Origin: JAJCYK01 sp965212195
GTDB taxonomy: Bacteria > Bacteroidota > Bacteroidia > Cytophagales > Cyclobacteriaceae
DNA length: 64,000 bases
NCBI GenBank assembly: GCA_965212195.1
Contig: CBDBUW010000022.1
Coordinates: 83,286-147,285, forward strand
Reading direction: 5' to 3'
Both the position numbers and the translations under genes were made by a program. Shown here piece after piece: positions 17,798 through 27,238 of this stretch. The notes under the pieces were generated by a model. That model saw nothing but the letters and a program-made list of their open reading frames with translations, was not told the DNA's origin and made no database searches. Numbering within the stretch: the stretch's first letter is position 1; each line of letters opens with the position of its first letter.

Positions 17798-17842
17798 CCT
17801 CATTTAACAGAGCCATCCCTCAAGATCATGGCAGATTATGGG

Positions 17843-20023
17843 TCATAAGTTCAACCAGTAGGATAGCTTTAAGACCACTGCCCGGTTTTTTACTCTCAGA
17901 TTCTCCGTAAAATAATTGTCTGAGTATATAATAAATAGGTCCGAAACCGGCTTAAATCGCCATTGGAAACGTGCGTTTAAGTTCACATTATCGATCTGTT
18001 CATTATACTGTATAAATGTGGTAAGAAAGAGCTTGTCTGTAAAGGTGAAATCTATCTTAGGGCTGATCAACCAAAAGTCCGCATCGTTGAAGGGATCCGG
18101 CAGGTCAATGCGATCATAAGTAACATTCAGAGAGATACTGCCAAAAGGCTGGTAACGGTAAATAACGGAACCGGTGAAATTCGTACGATCACCATTATAG
18201 TATCCACCAGTGGAGGCTTCCAGCCCATAGCTAAATACTTTACGACGATCCGATTCAAATGCTAGGGCCATGGTTTGCCAGTTATAATCGGTACCGGTGG
18301 CCAAAGAATCACCACCACTATTGGTGGGATCGAATGGAGCTAGCAACTTTATATAGTTATCGCTGCCACCCACCGTTAAGGTAGCGGTGTTGGACCATTG
18401 TACTTCATAGGAAAGCATAACTTCCCGGTCTGTGAGGTTGAAGTCGGTATCCCAGAACATTTCAGCATCAAAATTAGGTCCATGGTTTATTAGCTTGTCT
18501 GTTTTAGGATAGAACTTATATTCTAATGTTGGCTGAAAACGGATATATCCCTGGCGAGGTACGAAGCCCACTTCCGCTTGGTAATTCTTTCCCACTACTT
18601 CGTGGTTCCACTCCGCCAGCACATACTGGGTGCGATAACGCAAATTTGCCCCATGTGCGTAGCTACTCCCCTCATTCTCAGGGGAAAATGAGTGATGATA
18701 CATTGCTTTACCTGTCCATATATTGTTGTCGCTGGCCAAATTAAATTCCATCCCGGCCACTCGGTTATATTTGGTACGCATGAATCCATTTTCGGATTGA
18801 TAGTCACTAAAATCCAGGGCATCGCGGTTAACAAAGATCCCCGCAATATTTGATCTGGAAAACACTTTTCTTTGAATAGCCAGCACAGAATAGTTTTGGG
18901 CAGGCAAGTTGATACTATCTTCTTTGTTGGTAGTTATGTTCATCAAACCCAACCGCCAGTCCTGATTGACCTTGCCGCTGAGGCGTGCACCAGCGATAAT
19001 GGGGCTTTGCAGCCCGATGCGCCGGGAGAAAAAGGGGCGCAAGCGCTCAAATCCAAAATTGGCAAACAGGTCACTGTTCTCCAGAAAAAACTGTCGCTGC
19101 TCGGGGAAAAACAGTTCAAAGCGATCCAGATTGGTGACCTGCTGGTCTACCTCAACTTGTGAAAAATCCGGATTTATGGTCAGGTCCAGATTTAGAGAAC
19201 TGGTGACGGCTACTTTAATATCCCCACCGATCTCTGAGGAAAAATCGTGATCCCCTCCTCCTTGGTGATCCTTGGAGACCCCAGCCGACACGTAAGGGAT
19301 CAAAGAGATATTAGTGCCTGGTGCCGGTGGTGGATGGTCCCACTGCAAGCGCCCGGTGAATGCCAAGGTAGAGGTGGCAAATTGACGGGGCACCGGTGTC
19401 CAGCTGGATTTTTCATTCCTTTTTAGGTCTAGGCGACCGAAGTTTACCCCCCAATAATCCACACCCTCTTTGTACCGGATAGATTTAAAAGGCACGCCCA
19501 TCTCAAATACCCAACGGTCTTGATGCCGTACCACCATTGATTCCCATTTGTTATCCCACTCCAGGTCAGCGCCCCTACTGCCTCCATCGGCCAGCAAGCC
19601 ATCCCATTGTGCACCTGCTGCCGAGGATCCGAAACTAAAGCCGGTGGTTCCGTCGTTGAAAGGATCTATGAAAACCAAAAAATTGTCATTCCCTCTAAAT
19701 GAAAAATCTCTGCGGAGGGATTCAATAATATTATCACCGGGTAAATCATCGTAACAAACCGCGGCCAGGTAAAGCTGGTCATCGTCGTATGTCATAAACA
19801 CCTCGGTCCTGGCCTCCGCATACCCTGAGTCAATTGGAGTAACCCGATGAAATTGATGGGCCTTCTCGGCTTGTTCCCAGGCAGACTCCTGTAATATCCC
19901 ATCTATATTCATAGGTGAATCGGCCTTGTATATGTGTAAAATATAGGAATCTTCGGTTTGGCCTGACACTAGACAGGGTAGCAGGCAAACTGCTATAAAA
20001 AAGTTTAGGCGCCATTTTGGCAT
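17843..20023 (-). CDS. CBM9-like / DUF5916 outer-membrane protein
   Basis: A 726-residue exported protein with a signal peptide (~1-22). The N-terminal ~200 residues form a CBM9-like carbohydrate-binding fold (INIDGILQ-like start MNIDGILQESAWEQA, then EVFMTYDDDQLYLAAVCYD). The rest is the DUF5916 region, rich in alternating aromatic strands and ending in KLSYWLNL, consistent with a beta-barrel in the outer membrane. The motif TINPDFSQVEVDQQVTNLDR is typical of DUF5916. The family is often linked to carbohydrate use, but its role is not established. The upstream gene is terminated by a clear hairpin. Confidence 0.84.
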   Translation of the reverse strand: MPKWRLNFFIAVCLLPCLVSGQTEDSYILHIYKADSPMNIDGILQESAWEQAEKAHQFHRVTPIDSGYAEARTEVFMTYDDDQLYLAAVCYDDLPGDNIIESLRRDFSFRGNDNFLVFIDPFNDGTTGFSFGSSAAGAQWDGLLADGGSRGADLEWDNKWESMVVRHQDRWVFEMGVPFKSIRYKEGVDYWGVNFGRLDLKRNEKSSWTPVPRQFATSTLAFTGRLQWDHPPPAPGTNISLIPYVSAGVSKDHQGGGDHDFSSEIGGDIKVAVTSSLNLDLTINPDFSQVEVDQQVTNLDRFELFFPEQRQFFLENSDLFANFGFERLRPFFSRRIGLQSPIIAGARLSGKVNQDWRLGLMNITTNKEDSINLPAQNYSVLAIQRKVFSRSNIAGIFVNRDALDFSDYQSENGFMRTKYNRVAGMEFNLASDNNIWTGKAMYHHSFSPENEGSSYAHGANLRYRTQYVLAEWNHEVVGKNYQAEVGFVPRQGYIRFQPTLEYKFYPKTDKLINHGPNFDAEMFWDTDFNLTDREVMLSYEVQWSNTATLTVGGSDNYIKLLAPFDPTNSGGDSLATGTDYNWQTMALAFESDRRKVFSYGLEASTGGYYNGDRTNFTGSVIYRYQPFGSISLNVTYDRIDLPDPFNDADFWLISPKIDFTFTDKLFLTTFIQYNEQIDNVNLNARFQWRFKPVSDLFIIYSDNYFTENLRVKNRAVVLKLSYWLNL

Positions 20024-20128
20024 AGAAGGGTAAAGTACGAAACCCTCAGATGAATTGCGAATTTAACTCTCAGTCTAACACCTGGATGGCAGTCCCGGCC
20101 AGATGGATGCCAGGTTGCAAAAAAGAAA

Positions 20129-20147
20129 GGGCTCAAATATTGAGCCC
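20129..20147 (-). terminator. Intrinsic terminator of the tandem PepSY-like gene
   Basis: An 8-bp perfect stem (GGGCTCAA / TTGAGCCC, three-base loop) just downstream of the minus-strand stop at 20173. On the minus strand it is followed by a T-rich tract, as expected for a Rho-independent terminator. It separates this gene from the DUF5916 gene, which starts at 20023 on the same strand. Confidence 0.85.
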
Positions 20148-20172
20148 TTCCCGGATTTGCTAAACATACTTA

Positions 20173-21216
20173 CTAGTTCTCACCACTAAGCAATTTCTTT
20201 TTAGGCACCAGGGTGCCATCTGCAAAGACTTTGAGGTTATGCTTTTTCAATCCTCCTTTGAGCGTAATGATATAGATCGCTTCCACAGAGCCGTCGGCCA
20301 GGGGTCGTTCCATAAGAACTACTTGATCGGCCATTTTCCAATCATTGTACTCTGAGTTCTTCACCGCGTCAAGAATCAAATCTGGAAGATCTTTGGTATT
20401 AAGGATTATTTCGGTTTCCATCCATTCACCATTGCGGTAAAAAACAGATCTTTGGGTCTTGTCCTTGTATCGAAACCGCACATAGAAATTATCCGGATCC
20501 TCAATCTTCTTACCGGTCGGTTCGATCATGGCACTTTCCCATTCATTTTTCCAGTCATCGTAGCAATCGCAGTCCGGCAGGTACCATTCTACTTTGTCTG
20601 CATAGGGATATTTAGTACCAAAGGATTTGTACACCACTTTGGGTACCAGGTCCTTTTCCACCATGCCTGCTTGAAATGTGGAATTAGGTATAATATTACC
20701 GTCAGGGTCCACTTTGAGAGTCTCTTTATTTAACCCGTCCTTTACAGGCACTTTGTAAAAGGCTTCAGCGCCTCCGTCGTCAGTACTTTTTATAACGTAA
20801 ACTATTTTTTTACCCAGTTTCCAATTACCAAAACCGGTAGCCGCTATTGCGGTGCCAACCTTAGCGGGTAAATCATCTTTACTGAAAACCGTTCGAGTCT
20901 CCATCCATTCTCCATCTCGATAGTAAATAGATCGCCGATCCTTATTCTCGTACTTGTAGGTTACATGAAAAAATTTGGGTTGGTCACCTTCTCTTAAGTT
21001 TTGCAGTTCCAAACTTTCTTCCCATTCCGCTTCCCAATCTTCATAGCAATCGCAATCGGGAACAGTCCATTCAATATTTCGTGCAGCGGGGTATTTATAT
21101 CCGTGTGCTTTGTAGACTACCCGCGGCACGTCTTTTTGCTCGATCTTTTGGACCTGAGCTTTCGCCATGCTAAAAATTCCTAATAACACAGCCACTGCTA
21201 GCAGTCTAATTTTCAT
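20173..21216 (-). CDS. Secreted protein with two PepSY-like domains and a repeated Asp-Cys motif
   Basis: A 347-residue secreted protein with a signal peptide (~1-20, ending KAQ). It contains two clearly homologous ~160-residue modules. Each begins VPRVVYKAHGYKYPAA or VPKVVYKSFGTKYPYA, continues with PDCDCYEDWEAEWE or PDCDCYDDWKNEWE, then RS(I/V)(Y/F)YR(D/N)GEWMET, DLP, NWK/DWK, and ends in a K(E/H)xLKVxxDG strand. The order matches PepSY-like (PF11396-type) folds: VP..V...YP.A..VEW, then DGxW.ET, then DLP. The inserted DCDCY(E/D)DW is extra and could bind a metal or form disulfides. It is terminated by the hairpin at 20129-20147. Function unknown. Confidence 0.72.
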   Translation of the reverse strand: MKIRLLAVAVLLGIFSMAKAQVQKIEQKDVPRVVYKAHGYKYPAARNIEWTVPDCDCYEDWEAEWEESLELQNLREGDQPKFFHVTYKYENKDRRSIYYRDGEWMETRTVFSKDDLPAKVGTAIAATGFGNWKLGKKIVYVIKSTDDGGAEAFYKVPVKDGLNKETLKVDPDGNIIPNSTFQAGMVEKDLVPKVVYKSFGTKYPYADKVEWYLPDCDCYDDWKNEWESAMIEPTGKKIEDPDNFYVRFRYKDKTQRSVFYRNGEWMETEIILNTKDLPDLILDAVKNSEYNDWKMADQVVLMERPLADGSVEAIYIITLKGGLKKHNLKVFADGTLVPKKKLLSGEN

Positions 21217-21406
21217 AGCTTTACAATTTAGTTAGTTTACAAAACTGCTAAAACCACTGCCCCATTCCTATGAGACCGATCATCACCAGACTGATTGTAG
21301 TCAACCGCATAGCTAATTCTAGTCAGGACTCATGTACTTAGCTCTGGTGGAAATTTATTGGTTGGTACACTTAAACAAAGAGTGCGGTTTTACAGTATAT
21401 GTAAGT

Positions 21407-21622
21407 ATGAAACCTATACGAGTTCCAGTTATTGGTGTAACGTTGCTACTAATCATTTATACCTTATCTCCTTATATGGGATTTGGCTATTCCGTGGTTT
21501 TCAGCCTTTTTTTATTGTTGCACATCTCCATGATTTGGATGGTGATCCGAATTTTAAAAGACGGCAAAGCACCCCGAATGACTTTCGAACAGCAATGGTA
21601 TGAGGATAAGCCCGAATCATAG
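21407..21622 (+). CDS. Small two-helix membrane protein
   Basis: A 71-residue protein with two predicted membrane helices (VPVIGVTLLLIIYTLSP and YSVVFSLFLLLHISMIWMVI) and a soluble tail ending RMTFEQQWYEDKPES. The ATG at 21407 is preferred because it begins MKPIRVPVIGV directly before helix 1; an in-frame ATG at 21332 would add 25 residues with no such logic. I do not recognise the family. It stands alone, 90 bases before the cytidylate-kinase-like gene on the same strand, and may be co-transcribed with it. Confidence 0.6.
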   Translation: MKPIRVPVIGVTLLLIIYTLSPYMGFGYSVVFSLFLLLHISMIWMVIRILKDGKAPRMTFEQQWYEDKPES

Positions 21623-21713
21623 GCGGTCACTTCTCCCTCACTTTATCCCAACTTCAAGTCTTTATTTTTTGTGGCGAATTCATTAAATTAATCAGGGACC
21701 TCTGGCATCAGCT

Positions 21714-22394
21714 ATGAAGATCAATTTGCAAGAATATTTCGCACAACAGGAACGAGACAAGGCATTGTTAAATGAGCCGGGACCGGTAATAACTATATCC
21801 CGGGACTTTGGGTGCCGCGCCAATGAGATTGCACAAAACCTAGTGAAGGAGATCGACGGACACGGCCGCAAGCCTCGGCCTTGGACCATTTTAAACAAGG
21901 AATTTCTTAAACAAGCTGCCGAAGAACTACAATTAAGGCCAGATAAAGTGGAGCATGCTCTCAGTCCCCACCAACGTAGTCGGCTGGAGGATTTCGTGGC
22001 CTCCTATTCACCGGATTACCTGGATGATCAGAAGATCCAAAAATCCATTCATCACCTGGTTGATTCTTATGCTGAGAAGGGCAACTTGATCATAGTGGGG
22101 CGGGCTGGGGTAGCAGTTACCCGCAAATTGGAAAAATCTTTACATATTAAACTAGAGGCACCTCTTAGTTGGCGAGTGGAATATTTGAAGAAGTCCCGAA
22201 AGATCACCTGGGAGGAAGCCTTGGCTATGGCCCATCAGATTGATCAGCGAAGACAGTTGTTTATTAGCCAGATGCGCAAAGAACCCTATGAAGAGGCCTT
22301 GTTCGATGTAACCTACAACCGCGCCTACTTGTCTACGGATGCCATTGTACAGTCCCTTATTCCCTTGCTAAGATCGAAACAGATTACTCGCTGA
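21714..22394 (+). CDS. Cytidylate kinase-like family protein
   Basis: A 226-residue cytoplasmic protein of the cytidylate-kinase-like family (P-loop kinase fold, PF13189 type). The N-terminal motif reads VITISRDFGCRANEIAQNLV, where relatives have a glycine-rich GSGG loop, so the nucleotide loop is altered. The IIVGRAG motif (~126) and the Arg-rich lid region (LSWRVEYLKKSRKITWEEA) are kept. True cytidylate kinases make CDP from CMP; the activity of this subfamily is unproven. Its 3' end overlaps the convergent glutathione peroxidase gene by 11 bases. Confidence 0.78.
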   Translation: MKINLQEYFAQQERDKALLNEPGPVITISRDFGCRANEIAQNLVKEIDGHGRKPRPWTILNKEFLKQAAEELQLRPDKVEHALSPHQRSRLEDFVASYSPDYLDDQKIQKSIHHLVDSYAEKGNLIIVGRAGVAVTRKLEKSLHIKLEAPLSWRVEYLKKSRKITWEEALAMAHQIDQRRQLFISQMRKEPYEEALFDVTYNRAYLSTDAIVQSLIPLLRSKQITR

Positions 22395-22908
22395 GATAAC
22401 TTGTTAACTCTTTGTCGTGAGGTTTGACCGATGAACCGAAATAAGCCAATAACCTGCCCTTTTCGTCCACCAGAAACTTGTTAAAATTCCAACTTACTTT
22501 AAAGTCTCCCATACCATTCAGTTCTTTGGAGGTGAGCCATTGGTAGATGGGATGTTTGGAACTGCCCTTAACTTTGACTTTGGTGGTCATGGGAAAAGTA
22601 ACTCCATAGTTGTTCCGGCAAAAAGTGGCAATTTTAGATTCACTTCCGGATTCCTGAAAAAGGAATTGATTACAGGGAAATCCTATGATCACCAAATCTT
22701 CATGGTACTTTTCGTACAATTTCTGAAGACCTTCGTATTGAGGTGTAAAACCACAGCGAGAGGCCACATTGACAAATAAAATTTTCTTACCCTTGTAATC
22801 CGATAACTTGATGAGTTGCTCACTGTCCAGGGCGGTTATCTGATAATCATAAATTGAAGTAGTGTCACTTGCGGTCGAAGCCATCATCATAAAAAGAAGT
22901 AATTTCAT
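22384..22908 (-). CDS. Glutathione peroxidase family protein
   Basis: A thiol peroxidase of the GPx family, 174 residues. The peroxidatic Cys motif NVASRCGFTPQYEGLQ (~47-62), the second family motif GFPCNQFLFQE (~76-86) and WNFNKFLVD (~140) are all present, so the Cys-Gln-Trp-Asn tetrad looks complete. The active-site residue is Cys and not selenocysteine, as is usual in bacteria, where thioredoxin is the likely reductant. The short hydrophobic N-terminus (MKLLLFMMMASTAS) may be a signal peptide, which would place it in the periplasm. It reduces hydrogen or organic peroxides. Confidence 0.9.
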   Translation of the reverse strand: MKLLLFMMMASTASDTTSIYDYQITALDSEQLIKLSDYKGKKILFVNVASRCGFTPQYEGLQKLYEKYHEDLVIIGFPCNQFLFQESGSESKIATFCRNNYGVTFPMTTKVKVKGSSKHPIYQWLTSKELNGMGDFKVSWNFNKFLVDEKGRLLAYFGSSVKPHDKELTSYLSE

Positions 22909-22950
22909 AAAACTGTTGATATTATTACTACCTAAACTTATAAACGCTAA

Positions 22951-23433
22951 CTATTGTTTGATCAAGTTTAAATTTGCCTGCACGGGCACCGACAGACCCT
23001 GGCCATGAAAATCATAGTCCAGGGTGCCAGCCATAGAAAGTTGATTTGCTGACAACAGGGCGGTCCAGGCGCTTGGCGTCCTAGGAGCGGTATCGAAAAA
23101 CACACTAAATACACCTCTGTCAATTTCAAAGAGTCCGGTTATGATCTGAGAATCGCTATTGCCGCGCCTGATGATAATGGTAAATCGGCCATCAGCGCTC
23201 ACGTCAAGTGATACGCTTCCACCAGATTGAATCATTTCCAACCGCTGCGTGGGGGAACTGCCAATTATCGTGAATTCCGCCTTCTGGGCTTCCCAGATTC
23301 CTATCAGATCATCAAGGCGAACATTGGACAAGGGCAAACTGTTTGCGCCGGCAGGTGGAACTAAATTGCTTTCTTCGCCACATCCCGGAATCAATATTAA
23401 GCTCAGCGTTGTTAGCACCAAAGAAATTTTCAT
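22951..23433 (-). CDS. Small lipoprotein of unknown function, lipocalin-like
   Basis: A 160-residue lipoprotein: the signal sequence ends LILIPGCGEE, with the lipobox Cys at ~18. The mature part begins with a region similar to lipocalin-like starts (LIGIWEAQKAEF), followed by alternating beta strands (GSVSLDVSADGRFTIIIRR). I do not recognise a named family with certainty. It lies 42 bases upstream of the glutathione peroxidase gene on the same strand and could share its transcript. Confidence 0.65.
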   Translation of the reverse strand: MKISLVLTTLSLILIPGCGEESNLVPPAGANSLPLSNVRLDDLIGIWEAQKAEFTIIGSSPTQRLEMIQSGGSVSLDVSADGRFTIIIRRGNSDSQIITGLFEIDRGVFSVFFDTAPRTPSAWTALLSANQLSMAGTLDYDFHGQGLSVPVQANLNLIKQ

Positions 23434-23578
23434 TCTATCTGAGTCAGATCCATTACATCAACATCAATTCCTTTCAAAAAGTTAACAAAATGCTTGGCTA
23501 AATCCAGCAGGTTTTAAAATCACCTCATAAATTCCTTATCTTATCCCACACAATATTCCATCTCTAGATATCCATTTC

Positions 23579-24964
23579 ATGAAAAAGATTAAGGTCCCTC
23601 ATACCCTGGTGTTATTATTTATGATGATGATCCTGGCTCTGCTGACCACCTATATATTGCCGCAAGGTTCTTTTGACACTGTGAGTGAAAACGGTCGTGA
23701 TGTAGTAGTTCCAGGTAGTTATCAGACTAGTGAGGAATCCGTTTATTTAAAACCATGGCATCTATTGACAGTAGTCCCAAGAGCTCTAGCCGATAGTCAA
23801 GCGATCATATTTTTTATTTTCATCATAGGAGGAGCCCTGGCGGTGGTTAAATCCACCGGCGCTATTAATGCTTTGATCGGTAAGCTCCTGCAGAAGTTCA
23901 GCAAAACGTACCAATGGCTGATCTTTATACCCATGTTGTTATTTGCAGTGGCTTCCGGCACCATTGGCATGGCGGAAGAGTACATACCATTCGTGGGTGT
24001 ACTGATAGCGATGTCACTGGCACTAAAACTGGATACCATAACCGCAATTGGTATTATGGTGGTAGGGTATGGTATAGGTTATGGCACTGCCGCTATCAAC
24101 CCTTTTACTGTGATGATCGCCCAGGACGTGGCCCAGGTAAAACCAACATCCGGTATCTGGTACCGTCTGGCATTGTTCGCACCGTTCTTTGCCGTGGGAT
24201 ACTGGCATGTAAGATCTTATGCCATTAAAATTAAAGCCAACCCACAGTTGAGTTTAATGGATGGTGTGACTTCAGAGGTACTGCACCAGGAAGAGAGTAG
24301 CTACCCTCCTCTTTCCAAGGTACACCTGCTAGTTCTGGCCTTTACTGTGCTGGCCATCGTTCTCATAGTATATGGTATTTCAGAATTATCGGGCTGGCAT
24401 TGGTATCTGGTAGAAATAGGGGCGGTTTTTCTGGGACTTACCTTGTTAACTATGATAATAGGAAAATTAAAACCGGATAAAGCAGCTGCAACTTTTATTG
24501 TCGGCGCTGCTGAGTTGACGGGCACAGCCTTGTTAATTGGATTTGCACGAAGTATCGCTCTGATCCTGGAAGATGGACAGGTCTTGCATACCATAGTCCA
24601 TTACTTAAGCATTCCCCTTCAGCAAAGTGGGGCTGAAATATCCTCCGTGGGTATGTATTTTATTCAAAGTGTTATGAATTTCTTTATACCCTCTGGTAGT
24701 GGGCAGGCTTACGTGACTATGCCCTTAATGGCACCCATCGCGGACCTTACCGGAGTGTCCAGACAAATCGCTGTGCTGGCTTATCAATTTGGTGACGGTT
24801 TTACTAACATGCTGGTACCCACAAATGCCGTGTTGATGGGCATATTGGGCATGGCCGGCATTCCATACGATCGTTGGTTTCGGTTTATTATCGGGCTAAT
24901 GATAAAACTTTGGATTTTAGGCGCTTTAGCCTTAATGGTGGCGGTTTGGGTGGGATATCAATAA
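23579..24964 (+). CDS. YfcC/DcuC-superfamily membrane transporter
   Basis: A 461-residue inner-membrane carrier with about 12 helices. The N-terminus VPHTLVLLFMMMILALLTTY plus ILPQG and the loop PWHLLTVVPRAL are characteristic of YfcC-family proteins in the DcuC/C4-dicarboxylate-carrier superfamily. The re-entrant-like segment FFIPSGSGQAYVTMPLMAPI (~365-385) and QFGDGFTNMLVPTNAVLMG match the conserved C-terminal half. Members are thought to move amino acids, dipeptides or dicarboxylates. Nothing nearby names the substrate. It is convergent with the MFS gene, only ten bases apart. Confidence 0.82.
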   Translation: MKKIKVPHTLVLLFMMMILALLTTYILPQGSFDTVSENGRDVVVPGSYQTSEESVYLKPWHLLTVVPRALADSQAIIFFIFIIGGALAVVKSTGAINALIGKLLQKFSKTYQWLIFIPMLLFAVASGTIGMAEEYIPFVGVLIAMSLALKLDTITAIGIMVVGYGIGYGTAAINPFTVMIAQDVAQVKPTSGIWYRLALFAPFFAVGYWHVRSYAIKIKANPQLSLMDGVTSEVLHQEESSYPPLSKVHLLVLAFTVLAIVLIVYGISELSGWHWYLVEIGAVFLGLTLLTMIIGKLKPDKAAATFIVGAAELTGTALLIGFARSIALILEDGQVLHTIVHYLSIPLQQSGAEISSVGMYFIQSVMNFFIPSGSGQAYVTMPLMAPIADLTGVSRQIAVLAYQFGDGFTNMLVPTNAVLMGILGMAGIPYDRWFRFIIGLMIKLWILGALALMVAVWVGYQ

Positions 24965-24974
24965 TGAAAAAGGC

Positions 24975-26273
24975 TTAGTTCCCTTTTGTTTCAGAAATCA
25001 CAGGTTTTTTTGACACCTGTCGAAACCACAAGGCACTGATCAAACCCACGAGGGCAAAACCTACCAGTACCATAAATACATGCTGATGTCCCAATGCTCC
25101 GGGGGATCGATCAATCAAATATCCCATCAAGGGACCCATGAATATGTCAGGGGTAAACCCAACCATAGAAACTAGCCCCACCGCCGTGCCGGTTAGGGCC
25201 AGGGGCACCTTGCCCTCTTCAAATAAGGCAAAATAAATGCCACGTAGTCCGTAAATTCCCGCACTGGTAGCTGCCACTGTGAATACCAGCATCCAGGTTA
25301 CATTAGGCTGCAAGGCCCCCATGGCAATAGCCATACTACCTAATAGCATGATGAAAAAGCTCAGCGTCACCACCCAAGAAGCTTTAAAATGATCGGCCAA
25401 CAGTCCCGCTCCCACAGCCGCAAAGGGTCGCACCCAAAAAGAAATAGTGCCGATGCGGGCCGCAGCCACATCATCGTAACCAAATGCATCCCGGGCATAA
25501 AGTGAAAAATCGTCAGTGCATTTGTATCCCACATAAGCACATACTACAATAATCGCCTGCAGCCACACATTTGGCATTTGCAGAACTTTGCGGACACCGA
25601 CCATAGAAAGGCGATGTTCAGGAGACCGATGGTCTCCCGGTGTGCTATCAGGAACAAATAACCAAACCACCAATGCAATGGCCAATACGATGCCTGTGAA
25701 TATCCAAATGATCTGTTTCAATGCCGTAGATCTTTGTGTTAGAGTGGCGCTGGATACGTCCTCCGGCAACAATGCTGCAAACATCATCACGGAGATGGAA
25801 GCCAACAAGGCCGCTAAAAACCCCCTACCACCATCTAGTATACCATAAGCGCGCCCCTGACTGGATACTCCTCCCCACTCCCTGGTGGCCCTGATCAAAG
25901 CAGCCCAAAACAACATAATGGTAGTGAAACCCCAGAACCCGTATAATATGGTCAAGATCCTTAAGCCAGGCACCGTGGCAAACAATACCCCACCAACAGA
26001 AGTGGCGATCAATGCTAATGTCATGAGTTTCCTGGCGGAGAACTTGTCAGCCAAAGGTCCGCCCAAAAAATAGGACACCATGGCCACGACGCCGTATAAG
26101 GCGAAGGCCGTACCCAGCTGCAAGTTGGTTAGGTCAAATACATCCAAAAAGGTAGGCCTAAATATCCGGGCTACTACGAATGGCAACAGGAATACGCATT
26201 CGCCGGCGCCAATCAAGGCCGCCATAATACCAATGCGTCGCCATTGGGGTAAAGAAGATGTCGCTGAGATCAA
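24975..26273 (-). CDS. MFS transporter
   Basis: A major facilitator superfamily carrier with about 12 helices in ~430 residues. The loop 2-3 signature is present as GGPLADKFSARKLM (G-x-L-aD-r-x-g-r-k-like), followed by a large central loop with DSTPGDHRSPEHRLSMVGVR, and a similar loop in the second half (GLLADHFKASWV). The start is uncertain: the longer frame uses TTG at 26273, which keeps QWRRIG ahead of helix 1; an ATG at 26225 begins directly in helix 1. The relation to sugar-phosphate or hexuronate-type MFS carriers is plausible but not proven. The next gene on the same strand is a universal stress protein, 60 bases upstream. Confidence 0.82.
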   Translation of the reverse strand: MISATSSLPQWRRIGIMAALIGAGECVFLLPFVVARIFRPTFLDVFDLTNLQLGTAFALYGVVAMVSYFLGGPLADKFSARKLMTLALIATSVGGVLFATVPGLRILTILYGFWGFTTIMLFWAALIRATREWGGVSSQGRAYGILDGGRGFLAALLASISVMMFAALLPEDVSSATLTQRSTALKQIIWIFTGIVLAIALVVWLFVPDSTPGDHRSPEHRLSMVGVRKVLQMPNVWLQAIIVVCAYVGYKCTDDFSLYARDAFGYDDVAAARIGTISFWVRPFAAVGAGLLADHFKASWVVTLSFFIMLLGSMAIAMGALQPNVTWMLVFTVAATSAGIYGLRGIYFALFEEGKVPLALTGTAVGLVSMVGFTPDIFMGPLMGYLIDRSPGALGHQHVFMVLVGFALVGLISALWFRQVSKKPVISETKGN

Positions 26274-26333
26274 AACTAGGGTACAATTAACGATTTATAA
26301 TCATTAATGCCTAGGTATCTACTTGATGTTAGG

Positions 26334-27110
26334 TCAGTCGATGGTTAAAAGAGGCACTTGAGCGTGCATGGTGAGTAGTTTGGTTAACCTGCCTTCGGAG
26401 GGGGTGCTTTTAGTGGCGTGATTCCTGGGCATTATGGCCAACAAATTGATATCGTTCTGCTTTACATAGCTGGAAATACCTTCCTCAATATCGCTATTGT
26501 GAGGGAAAGCATGGTGATAATCTAAAGTCTGAAAATAGTATTCCAAAATACTTTGATTGCGCTCGTTCAAACGAGGTTCCTCTCCCTCTTTAAGTACGCT
26601 TAATATGTGGACTTTTGCATCAAATGCCCTGGCAATGTCAAAAAGTACCCCCAAAGCTAATGAACTGTCCATATCATCCGTTCCTAAGGCCAGTGCGATA
26701 TTCCTAACCCTGAATTCTTGTTTACGGGGAGGAACCACTAAAACCGGACAATTGGCTTCAATTACCAGCTCGGAAGTAAGGGTCATTGCCACTGATTCCT
26801 CCTCGGTTGATCCTTTGGTTCCCATAATAATAAGGTTGGCCCTGTACGCTTTTTGGCCTTCCAACACCGAATCGATAAGGCCGCCGTGGACGACCTGGCA
26901 CTCCAGGGCGGGAATGAGTTCCTGGTAGGTTGTACGTAAGTCTTTTAGCTCTCGTTCCGCTTTTTCCGGAGAAATACCTTCATTCAAAATATGTAGTAGG
27001 GTGACGTGAATGGTATGATCGGACTGCACCAAATTAGCGGCATATTCCAATGCCATCTGTGAAACGTTGGAAAAATCGGTAGGTATAAGTATACTTTTTA
27101 TGTTATTCAT
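26334..27110 (-). CDS. Universal stress protein with two Usp domains
   Basis: A tandem UspA-type protein, 258 residues, cytoplasmic. Domain 1 starts SILIPTDFSNVSQMALEYA and ends with the ATP-binding signature MGTKGSTEEES followed by CPVLVVP, so it probably binds ATP. Domain 2 starts RNIALALGTDDMDSS and ends with MPRNHATKSTPSEGRL and VPLLTID; its nucleotide motif is degenerate. Tandem Usp proteins are common in Bacteroidota, and their role is general stress or energy sensing. The start codon is unambiguous. Confidence 0.9.
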   Translation of the reverse strand: MNNIKSILIPTDFSNVSQMALEYAANLVQSDHTIHVTLLHILNEGISPEKAERELKDLRTTYQELIPALECQVVHGGLIDSVLEGQKAYRANLIIMGTKGSTEEESVAMTLTSELVIEANCPVLVVPPRKQEFRVRNIALALGTDDMDSSLALGVLFDIARAFDAKVHILSVLKEGEEPRLNERNQSILEYYFQTLDYHHAFPHNSDIEEGISSYVKQNDINLLAIMPRNHATKSTPSEGRLTKLLTMHAQVPLLTID

Positions 27111-27238
27111 AATCAGAAGTAAGAGGAAATAACCTAAGGTTCAATGGATAAGTTAACTAGGCATAAATAAAAACTTGTGACCACAAAATCAACTTTGAGG
27201 ATGACATTGATCATAAAAGGACAACCGGCATCATTTTA

